From Geothrix sp. (lineage in GTDB: Bacteria; Acidobacteriota; Holophagae; Holophagales; Holophagaceae), in the NCBI GenBank assembly GCA_030681515.1, contig JAUXSE010000044.1, positions 1-40,967 of the forward strand: a stretch of DNA of 40,967 nt, read 5' to 3'. Both the position numbers and the translations under genes were made by a program. Below, piece after piece: positions 15,938-23,702 of the stretch. How positions within the stretch are numbered: position 1 is the stretch's first letter; each line of letters opens with the position of its first letter. Under the pieces are notes generated by a model. The model was not told where the DNA came from. It searched no databases and was given only the letters and a program-made list of their open reading frames with translations.

Positions 15938-17263
15938 TCAATCAGCCCAATCCCTCACCAGCGCCTCGAACCGCTTGCCCCGCTGCTCGAAGTTGTCGAA
16001 CTGGTCGAAGCTGGCGCAGGCGGGGCTGAGCAGCACCTGATCGCCGGGCCGCGCGAGGGCCAGGGCGGCCCTGACGGCGTCGTCGAAGACCGGGGCCACG
16101 TCATGCGGCAGGTCGCCGAGATCCCGCGTGAGCTGGGGGATGGCCTCCCCCAGGAACATGAGCCGGTGCAGCTTGCCAGCCAGGGCCTCGCGCAGCGGTT
16201 CATAGCTGGCGCCCTTGTCGGTGCCCCCGAGCAGCAGCACCAGCGGCCCGGGCAGGGCGCGGATGGCGGTCACCGTGGCGTCCACATTGGTGCCCTTGGA
16301 ATCGTTGTAGGCCCGCACCCCGGCCTTCTCGCCACAGAAGGCGATGCGGTGGGCCAGCCCGGGGTAGCTCCGGAGCCCCTCGCGGAGGCCCTCGGTCGAA
16401 GCGCCGGCCTGCCTGGCCAGAAGACCCGCCGCCAGGGCGTTCTCCACGTTGTGATCGCCGGGGATGCGCAGCTCCGAGCGGTGCAGGAGCGGCTCACCGT
16501 AGAGGTGCAGATCTCCGGAACCCTCGCACCAGGCCTCGCATTCCGACCATCCGAACCGGGCCGTGCGGCCTTCTCCCGGGGCATCCTGCCACCACTCGGG
16601 ATGGGCGAGGGGAACCACCCGGAGATCGTCGGCGGTCTGCCCTGCGAAAATCCGCAGCTTGGTCCGGTGGTAGGCCTCCATGGTCCCGTGGCGGGCGAGA
16701 TGGTCGGGCGCCAGATTCAGGAAGGCCGCGCCTTCGGCGTGGAAAGACAGGACCGATTCGAGCTGGTAGCTGCTCAGTTCCACCGCGAAGGCCGTGCCCG
16801 CGGGCGCGGCCTGCACCGCCTCGATGACCGGAGTGCCCAGATTGCCGCAGGCGACGGCGGAGATCCCCGAAGCCCTCAGCAGGTGTGCGACCAGATCCGT
16901 GGTGGTGCTCTTGCCGTTGGTGCCGGTCACCGCCAGCACCCGGCCGCAATCCCGCCGGTCACGGATCAGACGGTGGGCCAGTTCTACCTCCCCGATGACC
17001 GGGATGCCCCGGCCGAGGGCCTCGGTCACGAAGGGCGCGGAGCGGGGAATGCCCGGGCTGATCACGAGCTCGCCGCAACCCTCCAGCAGCACGGAAGGAT
17101 GGCTGCCCCACACGCCCGGGATGCCGGCTTTCGCCAGATCCAGCTCAAGGGCGGGCCCGGGTCCGGGGCGGTTGTCCGTCAGCACCACGGAACGTCCCTG
17201 GGATGCGAGGAAGCGGGCCGCCGCCAGTCCTGAACGCCCTGCCCCCATGACCACGGTGTGCAT
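15938..17263 (-). CDS. murD: UDP-N-acetylmuramoylalanine--D-glutamate ligase
   Basis: 441 residues. Cytoplasmic ATP-dependent addition of D-Glu to UDP-MurNAc-L-Ala. The N-terminal Rossmann start is VVMGAGRSGLAAARFLA. The Mur ligase ATP loop is AVTGTNGKSTTTDL (about residue 112). The central motif ELSSYQLE and the C-terminal NDSKGTNVDATVTA (about 318) are all in place. Length is typical. It is the last leftward gene of the cell wall cluster, cut off from mraY by an EAL-domain gene on the opposite strand, so it needs its own promoter in the 105-bp region before 17263. ftsW, murG and murC do not follow; the ccsA terminator does. Confidence 0.95.
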   Translation of the reverse strand: MHTVVMGAGRSGLAAARFLASQGRSVVLTDNRPGPGPALELDLAKAGIPGVWGSHPSVLLEGCGELVISPGIPRSAPFVTEALGRGIPVIGEVELAHRLIRDRRDCGRVLAVTGTNGKSTTTDLVAHLLRASGISAVACGNLGTPVIEAVQAAPAGTAFAVELSSYQLESVLSFHAEGAAFLNLAPDHLARHGTMEAYHRTKLRIFAGQTADDLRVVPLAHPEWWQDAPGEGRTARFGWSECEAWCEGSGDLHLYGEPLLHRSELRIPGDHNVENALAAGLLARQAGASTEGLREGLRSYPGLAHRIAFCGEKAGVRAYNDSKGTNVDATVTAIRALPGPLVLLLGGTDKGASYEPLREALAGKLHRLMFLGEAIPQLTRDLGDLPHDVAPVFDDAVRAALALARPGDQVLLSPACASFDQFDNFEQRGKRFEALVRDWAD

Positions 17264-17368
17264 ACCACCTCCCCCTCAAGCGTAGCGGGGACAGGAGGTC
17301 TTTGGCGCGATACGAGGGGCCGGGCGCGATACACTGCTACCGGGTCCCTTGATCGGAGCGGAGTGGAC

Positions 17369-18157
17369 ATGCCCAAGGGCTTCCTCGAAAGCATGCTGAG
17401 TGGTGAAGGCGCCATCGTGCCTCATGTGCAGCCCATGTACCGCCTGAGCGACAACCGGCTGGTGGCGCGGGAGTACCTTGCGCACCATCTCGACGCGGAC
17501 GGTACCGCCCACCCGGTGGGACCGATCCTTCAGGATCCCGCCCTGTCCCTGGAGGACCGCCTCGTCCTGGATCTGCGGTTCCTGGAAGCGACCTTCCGCG
17601 CCCTGGTCCGCGATGGCGACGCCAGCCACCTCCATTTCGTGAACCTGGAGCCCGTGAGCCTCGAAGCGCCGGGGTTCTGGGACTCCCTGCCCCGTTGGAT
17701 GGAGGCCCTGCCCTTCGACCCCGGATGCGTGGTGATGGAGTTCACGGAATCCCAGGGGGTCCACGACCTCGAAGCCCTCCAAGGCTACGCCAATCGCCTC
17801 CGTGGTCTCGGCCTGCGCGTGGCCGTGGATGACCTCGGCGCGGGGGTCGCCAGCCTGACCCACGTGGCGCGGCTGGCGCCGGATTTCATCAAGGCCGACC
17901 GCAGCCTGGTGGAGCAGGTGCATCGCCGTCCCTATCAGGCCGCCCTGCTCAACGCCCTGGCGCATTTCGCGAGCGCCCTGCGCATCGGCTTCATCGCCGA
18001 AGGGATCGAAACCCTGGAGGAGCTGGAAGCGGTCATGGACGCGGGCGTGCCCTGGGGCCAGGGCTACATCCTGGGCCAGCCGTGGCCCACGCGGCCAAGG
18101 CCCATCGCGGGGCGCCCGAATACTTGGACAGACCCTAGCGCAACTTCAGGGAGCTGA
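17369..18157 (+). CDS. EAL-domain protein (cyclic-di-GMP phosphodiesterase family)
   Basis: 262 residues, essentially one EAL domain. ATG at 17369 has GGAG upstream. Motifs compared with active enzymes: EYL in place of EAL, NLEP (metal-ligand Asn), EFTES (usual ELTE), DDLGAG (usual DDFGTG), IKADRSLV (usual IKID) and AEGIETLEE with GQGYILGQP. Metal and catalytic acids look present, so activity is plausible despite divergence; the altered DDFGTG loop could weaken dimerisation. No GGDEF or sensor domain is attached. It lies antisense between mraY and murD, and its last 23 bases overlap the mraY 3' end. The upstream region has GGCGCGATAC twice, about 20 bp apart, which might be a regulator site. 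Confidence 0.85.
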   Translation: MPKGFLESMLSGEGAIVPHVQPMYRLSDNRLVAREYLAHHLDADGTAHPVGPILQDPALSLEDRLVLDLRFLEATFRALVRDGDASHLHFVNLEPVSLEAPGFWDSLPRWMEALPFDPGCVVMEFTESQGVHDLEALQGYANRLRGLGLRVAVDDLGAGVASLTHVARLAPDFIKADRSLVEQVHRRPYQAALLNALAHFASALRIGFIAEGIETLEELEAVMDAGVPWGQGYILGQPWPTRPRPIAGRPNTWTDPSATSGS

Positions 18158-19223
18158 GCGCCAGGATCGAGCACACGATGGCGGTGATCCACAGGCGGAT
18201 GACGACCTTGGTCTCCTGGAGGCCACCCAGTTCCAGATGGTGGTGGAAGGGCGCCATGCGGAAGATGCGCTTGCCCCCGCGCAGCTTGAAGCTCCCCACC
18301 TGGAGGATCACGCTCACCGCCTCCAGCACGAAGAGGCCGCCCGCGATCACCAGCAGCACTTCCTGTTTGATGATGACGGCCACGGTGCCCAGCGCACCGC
18401 CCAGGCCCAGCGCGCCCGTGTCGCCCATGAACATTTCCGCGGGGTGGGCGTTGTACCAGAGGAAGCCCAGGCAGGCCCCGGCCATGGCGCCCATGAACAC
18501 GGAGAGTTCGGCGCCGCCGGGCACATGGGGCACCACCAGGTAGGCGGCGATCTTCGCGTGGCCCACGATGTAGGCCAGGATCGCGTAGGTGAGGGACACG
18601 ATCAGCGTGCCGCCGATGGCCAGGCCATCCAGGCCGTCCGTGAGGTTCACCGCGTTGCTGGTGCCCACCATCACCAGCCAGATCCAGGGGATGAGGAGCA
18701 CGCCCACGTCCGGCCGGAAGTTCTTGAAGAAGGGCACCGACAGCTGGCTCGTGGCGTTTCCGCGCAACCCGAAATGCAGGATCAGCCAGGCCACCAGCAG
18801 CGAGATGGCCGTCAGCAGGGCCATCTTCTGCCAGCTGGACAGGCCGAGGTTCTGCTTCTTGAGCAGCTTCTGCGCGTCATCATAGGCGCCCACCGTGCCG
18901 AAACCCAGCAGGGCCATCAGGGCGACCCAGATGGCGCCGCTCTTGAGGTCGCACCAGAGCAGCGTGGACACGGTGATGACCATCAGGATGAGAATGCCGC
19001 CCATGGTGGGTGTCCCCGCCTTCTTCTGGTGGTGCTCGGGCCCGGCGTCGCGGATGTGCTGGCTCATCTTGAGGGCGGTCAGCGTGCGGATCACCCAGGG
19101 CCCCAAGACCAGGCTGAGCACAAAGGCCGTGGCCGCCGCCAGGGCCGTGCGGAAGGTGACATAGCGGAAGACCGAGAAACCCGGAACCACATCGCGGAAG
19201 GGGTAGAGAAGCCAGGGCAGCAT
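18135..19223 (-). CDS. mraY: Phospho-N-acetylmuramoyl-pentapeptide transferase
   Basis: 362-residue integral membrane enzyme that moves phospho-MurNAc-pentapeptide to undecaprenyl phosphate (lipid I). Ten hydrophobic segments fit MraY. Family motifs: KAGTPTMGGI (about residue 67), the aspartate cluster TDGLDGLAIG (about 190), the third motif with MGDTGALGLGG (about 262) and the His loop FRMAPFHHHLELGG (about 320). It starts 10 bases after the murF stop. Convergent overlap of 23 bases with the EAL gene at its end. Confidence 0.96.
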   Translation of the reverse strand: MLPWLLYPFRDVVPGFSVFRYVTFRTALAAATAFVLSLVLGPWVIRTLTALKMSQHIRDAGPEHHQKKAGTPTMGGILILMVITVSTLLWCDLKSGAIWVALMALLGFGTVGAYDDAQKLLKKQNLGLSSWQKMALLTAISLLVAWLILHFGLRGNATSQLSVPFFKNFRPDVGVLLIPWIWLVMVGTSNAVNLTDGLDGLAIGGTLIVSLTYAILAYIVGHAKIAAYLVVPHVPGGAELSVFMGAMAGACLGFLWYNAHPAEMFMGDTGALGLGGALGTVAVIIKQEVLLVIAGGLFVLEAVSVILQVGSFKLRGGKRIFRMAPFHHHLELGGLQETKVVIRLWITAIVCSILALSSLKLR

Positions 19224-19233
19224 GAGAATCCGT

Positions 19234-20634
19234 TCAAGAACCTGAAGACCGAAGACCGAAGACCGAAGACTGAAGACTGAAGACTGAAGACTGAAGAATC
19301 CATTCCACGGCGCGCTCGGCGCCCCAATACCGGCTTCCCTTCACCAGGATACGGGCTCCGGGCGGGATTGCGGAGAGCCCCGCCGCGTCCTCGCGCAGGG
19401 CCTCGAAATCCGGGAAGGCCACGGCCCGCAGACCAAAGCCCTCGGCCAGATCCCCGGCGAATTCACCGTAGGCCCAGAGCCGGGAGATCCCCAGGCCCTT
19501 CAGGGCCGCGCCGGTCTCCCGGTGGATCCGCGGGGCCTCCGGTCCCAGCTCCCGCATGGATCCCAGCACCGCCACGGACTCGCCCCCCGGCAGCAGCGAA
19601 AGGGCGCGGGCGCAGGCCAGGATGGAATCGGGGCTGGCGTTGTAGGTCTCGTCCAGCAGGCAGCCACCGCCCGCCAGGGCATGGATCCGTCCGCGCCCAG
19701 CCTCGGGCACCACGGTGCCGAGGCCCTCGGCCACGCGGCCCGGGTCGAATCCCATGCGGATGGCGAGGGCCGCGGCCAGGGCGGCGTTCCGGATCTGGTG
19801 CTCCCCGGGAAGCTGGAGGCGGATGGGGATCCGTCCACGCGGCGTCCGCAGATGGAAGGCTCCCCCCGAGGCGCCGAGGGATTCCACCGCTTCCCAACCG
19901 AAGGCCTCGCCATCCCCCACGGGCAGCGCCTCCGCGTGGCGGGCCCAGGGCTGTTCCGCGATCCAGCGGCACCAGGGATCCGAGGCCAGGTGCGCCCATG
20001 CGCCGCCGCGGTTCAAGCCGGCCACCAGTTCGCCCTTGGCTTCGGCGATGCCCTGCTGGCCATGCTCGAAATGCTCGATGTGGGCCGTGCCCACCAGGGT
20101 GATGAGGCCCGCGTCCAGGGGGGCGATTTCCGTGAGCCGCCGGATCTCTCCGGGCGTGCTCATGCCCAGCTCCAGCACCGCGGCGCCCAGGCCCTCGGGC
20201 AGCGTCGCCAGGGCCTCGGGCAGCCCGAGGGTGTTGTTGCGGTTGCCCGGAGTCTTCCATCCGCCCACGGCCGCGGCGAGAAGCTCCTTGGTGCTGGTCT
20301 TCCCCACGCTCCCGGTGACACCGAACACCGTCCCCGGTCGCACCGCCGCCAGCCGGGCCTGGCCCCAGCGCTGGAGGGCGGCCAGCGTATCCGGCACCAC
20401 CCATTGGGGACAATCGCTGTCCATCGGATGATCCACCAGGAGAGCCACGGCGCCCTTCTCCACCGCCTGGATCGCGAAATCGTGCCCGTCCCGCCCGGCC
20501 CGCAGCGCCACGAAGCAGGCACCAGGCTGGATCGTCCGGGTATCCATCGAGAGCGAGGAAGGCACCACCGCGCCATCGCCCAGGATCTCGCCGCCCACCT
20601 GGGAGGCGGCCTGGAACAGGGACCATGGGTTCAA
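19234..20634 (-). CDS. murF: UDP-N-acetylmuramoyl-tripeptide--D-alanyl-D-alanine ligase
   Basis: 466 residues from TTG at 20634, which has GGAGG at ideal spacing and begins NPWSLFQAAS; longer upstream frames are not supported. MurF features: MDTRTIQPGACFVALRAG (uridine-binding domain), ATP loop FGVTGSVGKTSTKELLA (about residue 112), NRNNTLGLPEAL, and DETYNASPDSI (about 330). The domain ends at about RAVEWI. The last 20 residues (three turns of a 7-residue cycle LQSSVF-S/G) are encoded by the 7-bp tandem array at 19242-19297, so the C-terminus is repeat-derived and its length and frame depend on copy number. The start overlaps the stop of a small upstream ORF. Confidence 0.93.
   Translation of the reverse strand: MNPWSLFQAASQVGGEILGDGAVVPSSLSMDTRTIQPGACFVALRAGRDGHDFAIQAVEKGAVALLVDHPMDSDCPQWVVPDTLAALQRWGQARLAAVRPGTVFGVTGSVGKTSTKELLAAAVGGWKTPGNRNNTLGLPEALATLPEGLGAAVLELGMSTPGEIRRLTEIAPLDAGLITLVGTAHIEHFEHGQQGIAEAKGELVAGLNRGGAWAHLASDPWCRWIAEQPWARHAEALPVGDGEAFGWEAVESLGASGGAFHLRTPRGRIPIRLQLPGEHQIRNAALAAALAIRMGFDPGRVAEGLGTVVPEAGRGRIHALAGGGCLLDETYNASPDSILACARALSLLPGGESVAVLGSMRELGPEAPRIHRETGAALKGLGISRLWAYGEFAGDLAEGFGLRAVAFPDFEALREDAAGLSAIPPGARILVKGSRYWGAERAVEWILQSSVFSLQSSVFGLRSSGS
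19242..19297. repeat. 7-bp tandem array inside the murF 3' end
   Basis: Eight head-to-tail copies of CYGAAGA on the plus strand (first CTGAAGA, three CCGAAGA, four CTGAAGA). Because 7 is not a multiple of 3, the murF frame reads a 7-residue cycle. The array has no stop in any frame, and murF stops six bases beyond it. Confidence 0.95.
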
Positions 20635-20840
20635 ACGGCACCTCCGCCGGACACGCGCAGCGCGCGTTCCCGCTCGCTGCGCTCGCGGCGTCGGAGCCTC
20701 CCTGTGCCGCACCCTTCATTCGGCCCATCCTGGGCCTCACCCCTTCGGGGCCGGACAAATGTCCGGTGGCGCTCGGCTCCTGCCTCGCGCTCGGGCTTCG
20801 GCTGCGCCAAAGTGGCACTTCGCTCCTGCTTCGTGCTCAT
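20631..20840 (-). CDS. Small Arg/Glu-rich ORF coupled to sua5 and murF
   Basis: 69 codons beginning MSTKQERSATLAQ, with a strongly charged tail (RLRRRERSERERALRVSG). Its ATG overlaps the sua5 stop (ATGA) with GGAG at good spacing, and its TGA overlaps the murF TTG start (TTGA). The frame is thus perfectly fitted between two genes. The DNA itself looks like repeat material: GCGAGCGCAGCGAGCGGG and a CCGGACAAATGTCCGG palindrome. Part of it (20660-20702) resembles the extra arm in element copy A. It may be a real small protein, or inserted repeat DNA tolerated because it keeps ribosomes running from sua5 into murF. I recognise no domain. Confidence 0.4.
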   Translation of the reverse strand: MSTKQERSATLAQPKPEREAGAERHRTFVRPRRGEAQDGPNEGCGTGRLRRRERSERERALRVSGGGAV

Positions 20841-21823
20841 GGCGTCTCCTTCGTGGAAGCCCGCCGCAGCCGGTCCCGGAGGGCCAGCCAGGCCTCGTCC
20901 TCCGGCGGGCGCTCCAGTACGACCCGATCGAAGCCCGCATCGTCCAGCTCGTGCAGCAGCGCGTAGATCCGGGCGCCCACCGCCTCGGCATCCAGGGGCA
21001 GCAGGATGCCGCGGACGCCTTCGGGCAGCGGCGGAAGGGTGCCGAGGCCCACGTAGGCCACGCGGCCGGAGGCCTCCCGGAGCCCGGCGCCCCGGGCCAC
21101 CAGGTCCAGCCGCGCCCGGGGGGCGTAGTGGCGTTCGGCCATGCCCGGCGCCGCCTGAAGCTCCCCGGCGGTCACGGCGCCCTCCCACAGCTCCACCGGG
21201 CCGATGATCGCGGCGAGATCCGCGGGCGCGATGGGGCCGGGACGCAGAATCCGGGCGTGGGCTCCGCTCAGGTCGAGGATGGTGGATTCGAGTCCCGCGG
21301 CCGTGGGACCGCCGTCCAGGATCAGATCCACGGCCTCGCCCAGGCTGGAGGCCACATGCCCGGCGCAGGTGGGCGACAGGTGCTGGCTGCGGTTGGCGCT
21401 GGGCGCGGCCAGGGGCCGCCCCGCCGCGCGGATCAGGGCCAGGGCCACCGGATGGGCCGGGCAGCGCAGGGCCACGGAGGGGCCACCGGCCCGGACGATG
21501 GAGGGCACCGCCGCCGAGGCGGGCAGCACCAGCGTCAGCGGCCCGGGCCAGAACCGGTCCGCGAGGATCTGGGCTTCGGCCGGCCACTGGGATGCGAGGG
21601 CCTGCGCGGAGGCCACACTGTCCACATGGAGGATCACGGGATTCGTGGCGGGCCGGCCCTTGACAGCGTAGATGCGCGCCACGGCCTCGGGATTCAGCCC
21701 GTCGGCCCCCAGGCCGTAGACCGTTTCCGTGGGGAAGGCCACCAGGCCACCGGAAAGGAGGATCCCCGCCGCCTCAAGAATGGCCGCATCGTCGGGGCCA
21801 GAAACCTGGAGGAGACGCGTCAC
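20837..21823 (-). CDS. tsaC: L-threonylcarbamoyladenylate synthase (Sua5/YwlC)
   Basis: 328 residues. Makes threonylcarbamoyl-AMP from threonine, bicarbonate and ATP for the t6A37 tRNA modification. The YrdC-like domain is clear: GGLVAFPTETVYGLGADG (about residue 25), KGRPATNPVILHV with the conserved KRP-type lysine, PAHPVALALI, APSANRSQHLSPT (about 140) and STILDLSG. The C-terminal Sua5 domain follows after RILRPGPI, making this the long Sua5 type rather than the short TsaC. GTG at 21823 is chosen because it starts just before the conserved domain with AGGGG upstream; the frame stays open into the palindromic region but that part is not protein-like. Lying between murE and murF is unusual. 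Confidence 0.9.
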   Translation of the reverse strand: MTRLLQVSGPDDAAILEAAGILLSGGLVAFPTETVYGLGADGLNPEAVARIYAVKGRPATNPVILHVDSVASAQALASQWPAEAQILADRFWPGPLTLVLPASAAVPSIVRAGGPSVALRCPAHPVALALIRAAGRPLAAPSANRSQHLSPTCAGHVASSLGEAVDLILDGGPTAAGLESTILDLSGAHARILRPGPIAPADLAAIIGPVELWEGAVTAGELQAAPGMAERHYAPRARLDLVARGAGLREASGRVAYVGLGTLPPLPEGVRGILLPLDAEAVGARIYALLHELDDAGFDRVVLERPPEDEAWLALRDRLRRASTKETP

Positions 21824-21842
21824 CTGGGGCCCCTGAAAAGCG

Positions 21843-22211
21843 GAACACAGAGGACACAGAGTGCCGCAGAGGACACAGAGAAAAACGCTGGACACGGAAG
21901 ACACGGAAAACGGCAGGAAGACACGGAAAAGGACAGGGGCATCCGCCCCGAAAGCACGGGCAGTAACCCGGGGGCGCCTGATCCGCGTCCCGAAAGCGCG
22001 GTCCAGGCGCCCCCGGGTTCCCTTCCGGCAAAGCCGGAAGCCGCCTTCGGCGGGCCTGTGCGGCGAGCGCCACGGCCCCTTCCGTGTCTTCCGTGGAATT
22101 CCGTGTCTTCCGTGACCAGCCAAGGCACTTGAGCACTTGCGGGGGCCACCGATGGAACCATCACCATGCAGTTCTCTGTGTCCTCTGCGGCACTCTGCGT
22201 CCTCTGTGTTC
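21843..22211. repeat. Nested palindromic element between murE and sua5
   Basis: Outer arms: 21843-21882 and 22171-22210 are inverted copies matching at 39 of 40 positions and built from CAGAGGACA-type words. Middle arms: 21890-21932 and 22076-22117, built from GGAAGACACGGAA words. Inner hairpin: AACCCGGGGGCGCCTG (21965-21980) with CAGGCGCCCCCGGGTT near 22004-22019. Then two small hairpins (CTTCCGGC-AAA-GCCGGAAG and CCGCC-TTC-GGCGG). The whole 412-bp gap holds no convincing gene; open frames across it are repeat translations. The GACACAGAG and GACACGGAA word families also occur as intergenic repeats in unrelated bacteria, from general knowledge. Confidence 0.9.
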
Positions 22212-22235
22212 CTGCTTTTCCTGCTTTGAAAACCA

Positions 22236-23702
22236 TCACAGCTTCCCCCCGGCCTGTCCCAGCGCCGCTTCCACGGCGGCACGGTCGCTGTAGGGATGCT
22301 TCACGCCGTGGATTTCCTGGTAGGGCTCGTGGCCCTTGCCGGCCAGCAGCAGCAGGTCGCCGGGGCGGCAGTCCGCGAGGGCCTGGCGCACGGATTCCCG
22401 GCGGTCGGCATTGCGGTGGTAGCGGGCGGCGTCCGCGCGGAGCGTCGCGGGGATGCCGGGCGCGGCGTCCTCCAGAATGCGCTCCGGATCTTCGGTGCGC
22501 GGATTGTCGCTGGTGTGCCACAGCACGTCCGCGCCCGCCGCCACCGCCGCGGCCATGAGGGGGCGCTTCATGCGGTCCCGGTCCCCCCCGCAGCCGAAGA
22601 GCACGTGCAGGCGGCTGCCCGGGGACAGCAGGCGCCGGCCCTCGGCCAGCAGTTTCTCCAGGGCATCCGGCGTGTGGGCGTAGTCCACCATCACGCCGAA
22701 GGCCTGTCTGCAGTCCACACGCTCCAGACGGCCCGGCGCGCCCATCACCATCGGCACCGCGGGCACCAGGCGGTCCAGATCGAAACCGGCCTCGGCGCAG
22801 GCGGCCAGGGCCGCCAGCAGGTTGTAGACATTGAAGCGGCCCAGCAGCGGGCTGCGCACCTCCCAGCTCCCCTGGGCGGAGTGGAGCGTGAAGCGCGTCC
22901 CCGTGGGGCCCAGTTCCAGGCCGTGGGCGCGGTAGCAGGCAGGGCGGTCCAGGGCGTAGCTGGCGTGGCCCTCCCGCTCCAGCAGGCCGCGGCCCCAGGC
23001 ATCGTCGGCGTTCACCAGGAACCTCGCGCTCTGCGGGATGAGCCGGCACTTGGCTTCGAAATAGGCCTCCAGAGTGCCGTGGTAGTCCAGGTGGTCCTGG
23101 GTGAGGTTGGTGAAGACACCCACCTGGAACCGGGCCCCATGCACCCGGCCCAGGCAGAGGGCGTGGCTGCTCACCTCCACCGCCGAGGCCGCGTCGCCCG
23201 CCTCCACGCCGCGCCGCAGCCAGCGGTAGAAGGTGGGGCTTTCCGGCGTGGTGCGGACGGCCTCTTCCTCGATATCGCCCGCGGCGTTCAGAACGGTCCC
23301 CACGAGCCCGCAGCCGATGCCCGCGCCCCGCAGCAGCTGGCGGATGAGCGTGGTGGTGGTGGTCTTGCCGTTGGTGCCCGTGACGCCGATGAGGGCCAGA
23401 TGCTCGTCCGGGGTGCCGTGCAGCCTGCGGGCCAACTCGGCCATGCGCGATCTTGGGTCACCCAGGAAGGTGCAGGTGGCCGTGGGCTCTGGCGTGGTCG
23501 CGCCAGAGGCAGAAAAAATCACACTGGCGCCCTGCGCCAGTGCCTGAGGCACGAATGAAAGACCGTCAGTCTTCTCGCCCTTCAGGGCCAGGAAGGCCCA
23601 GCCCGGACGCACCTCGCGGCTATCACTGGTGAGGTCCACCACCTCCACGTCGGGGCCGGAGAGCCGCAGGGCGATGCCCTGGATGAGCGCGTCGAGCTTC
23701 AT
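22236..23702 (-). CDS. murE: UDP-MurNAc-tripeptide synthetase, meso-diaminopimelate-adding
   Basis: 488 residues. Adds the third stem-peptide residue. MurE features: DLTSDSREVRPGWAFLALKG (N-terminal uridine site), IGVTGTNGKTTTTTLIR (ATP loop, about residue 105), EVSSHALCLGRV, and the specificity motif HTSDNPRTEDPE (about 405). DNPR marks meso-diaminopimelate rather than lysine enzymes, so the organism likely has DAP-type peptidoglycan. The ATG overlaps the ftsI stop (ATGA). A palindromic gap, not a gene overlap, follows it before sua5. Confidence 0.96.
   Translation of the reverse strand: MKLDALIQGIALRLSGPDVEVVDLTSDSREVRPGWAFLALKGEKTDGLSFVPQALAQGASVIFSASGATTPEPTATCTFLGDPRSRMAELARRLHGTPDEHLALIGVTGTNGKTTTTTLIRQLLRGAGIGCGLVGTVLNAAGDIEEEAVRTTPESPTFYRWLRRGVEAGDAASAVEVSSHALCLGRVHGARFQVGVFTNLTQDHLDYHGTLEAYFEAKCRLIPQSARFLVNADDAWGRGLLEREGHASYALDRPACYRAHGLELGPTGTRFTLHSAQGSWEVRSPLLGRFNVYNLLAALAACAEAGFDLDRLVPAVPMVMGAPGRLERVDCRQAFGVMVDYAHTPDALEKLLAEGRRLLSPGSRLHVLFGCGGDRDRMKRPLMAAAVAAGADVLWHTSDNPRTEDPERILEDAAPGIPATLRADAARYHRNADRRESVRQALADCRPGDLLLLAGKGHEPYQEIHGVKHPYSDRAAVEAALGQAGGKL

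Noticed and set aside
17264-17368. Sigma70 promoter for the EAL gene (TTGGCG...GATACA)
   Set aside because: Spacing between candidate boxes is 20 bp and other choices match equally poorly.
21824-22282. N-terminal extension of Sua5 (frame open for about 150 extra codons)
   Set aside because: The extension is a translation of the nested palindrome and has no family similarity; the conserved domain begins right after the GTG at 21823.
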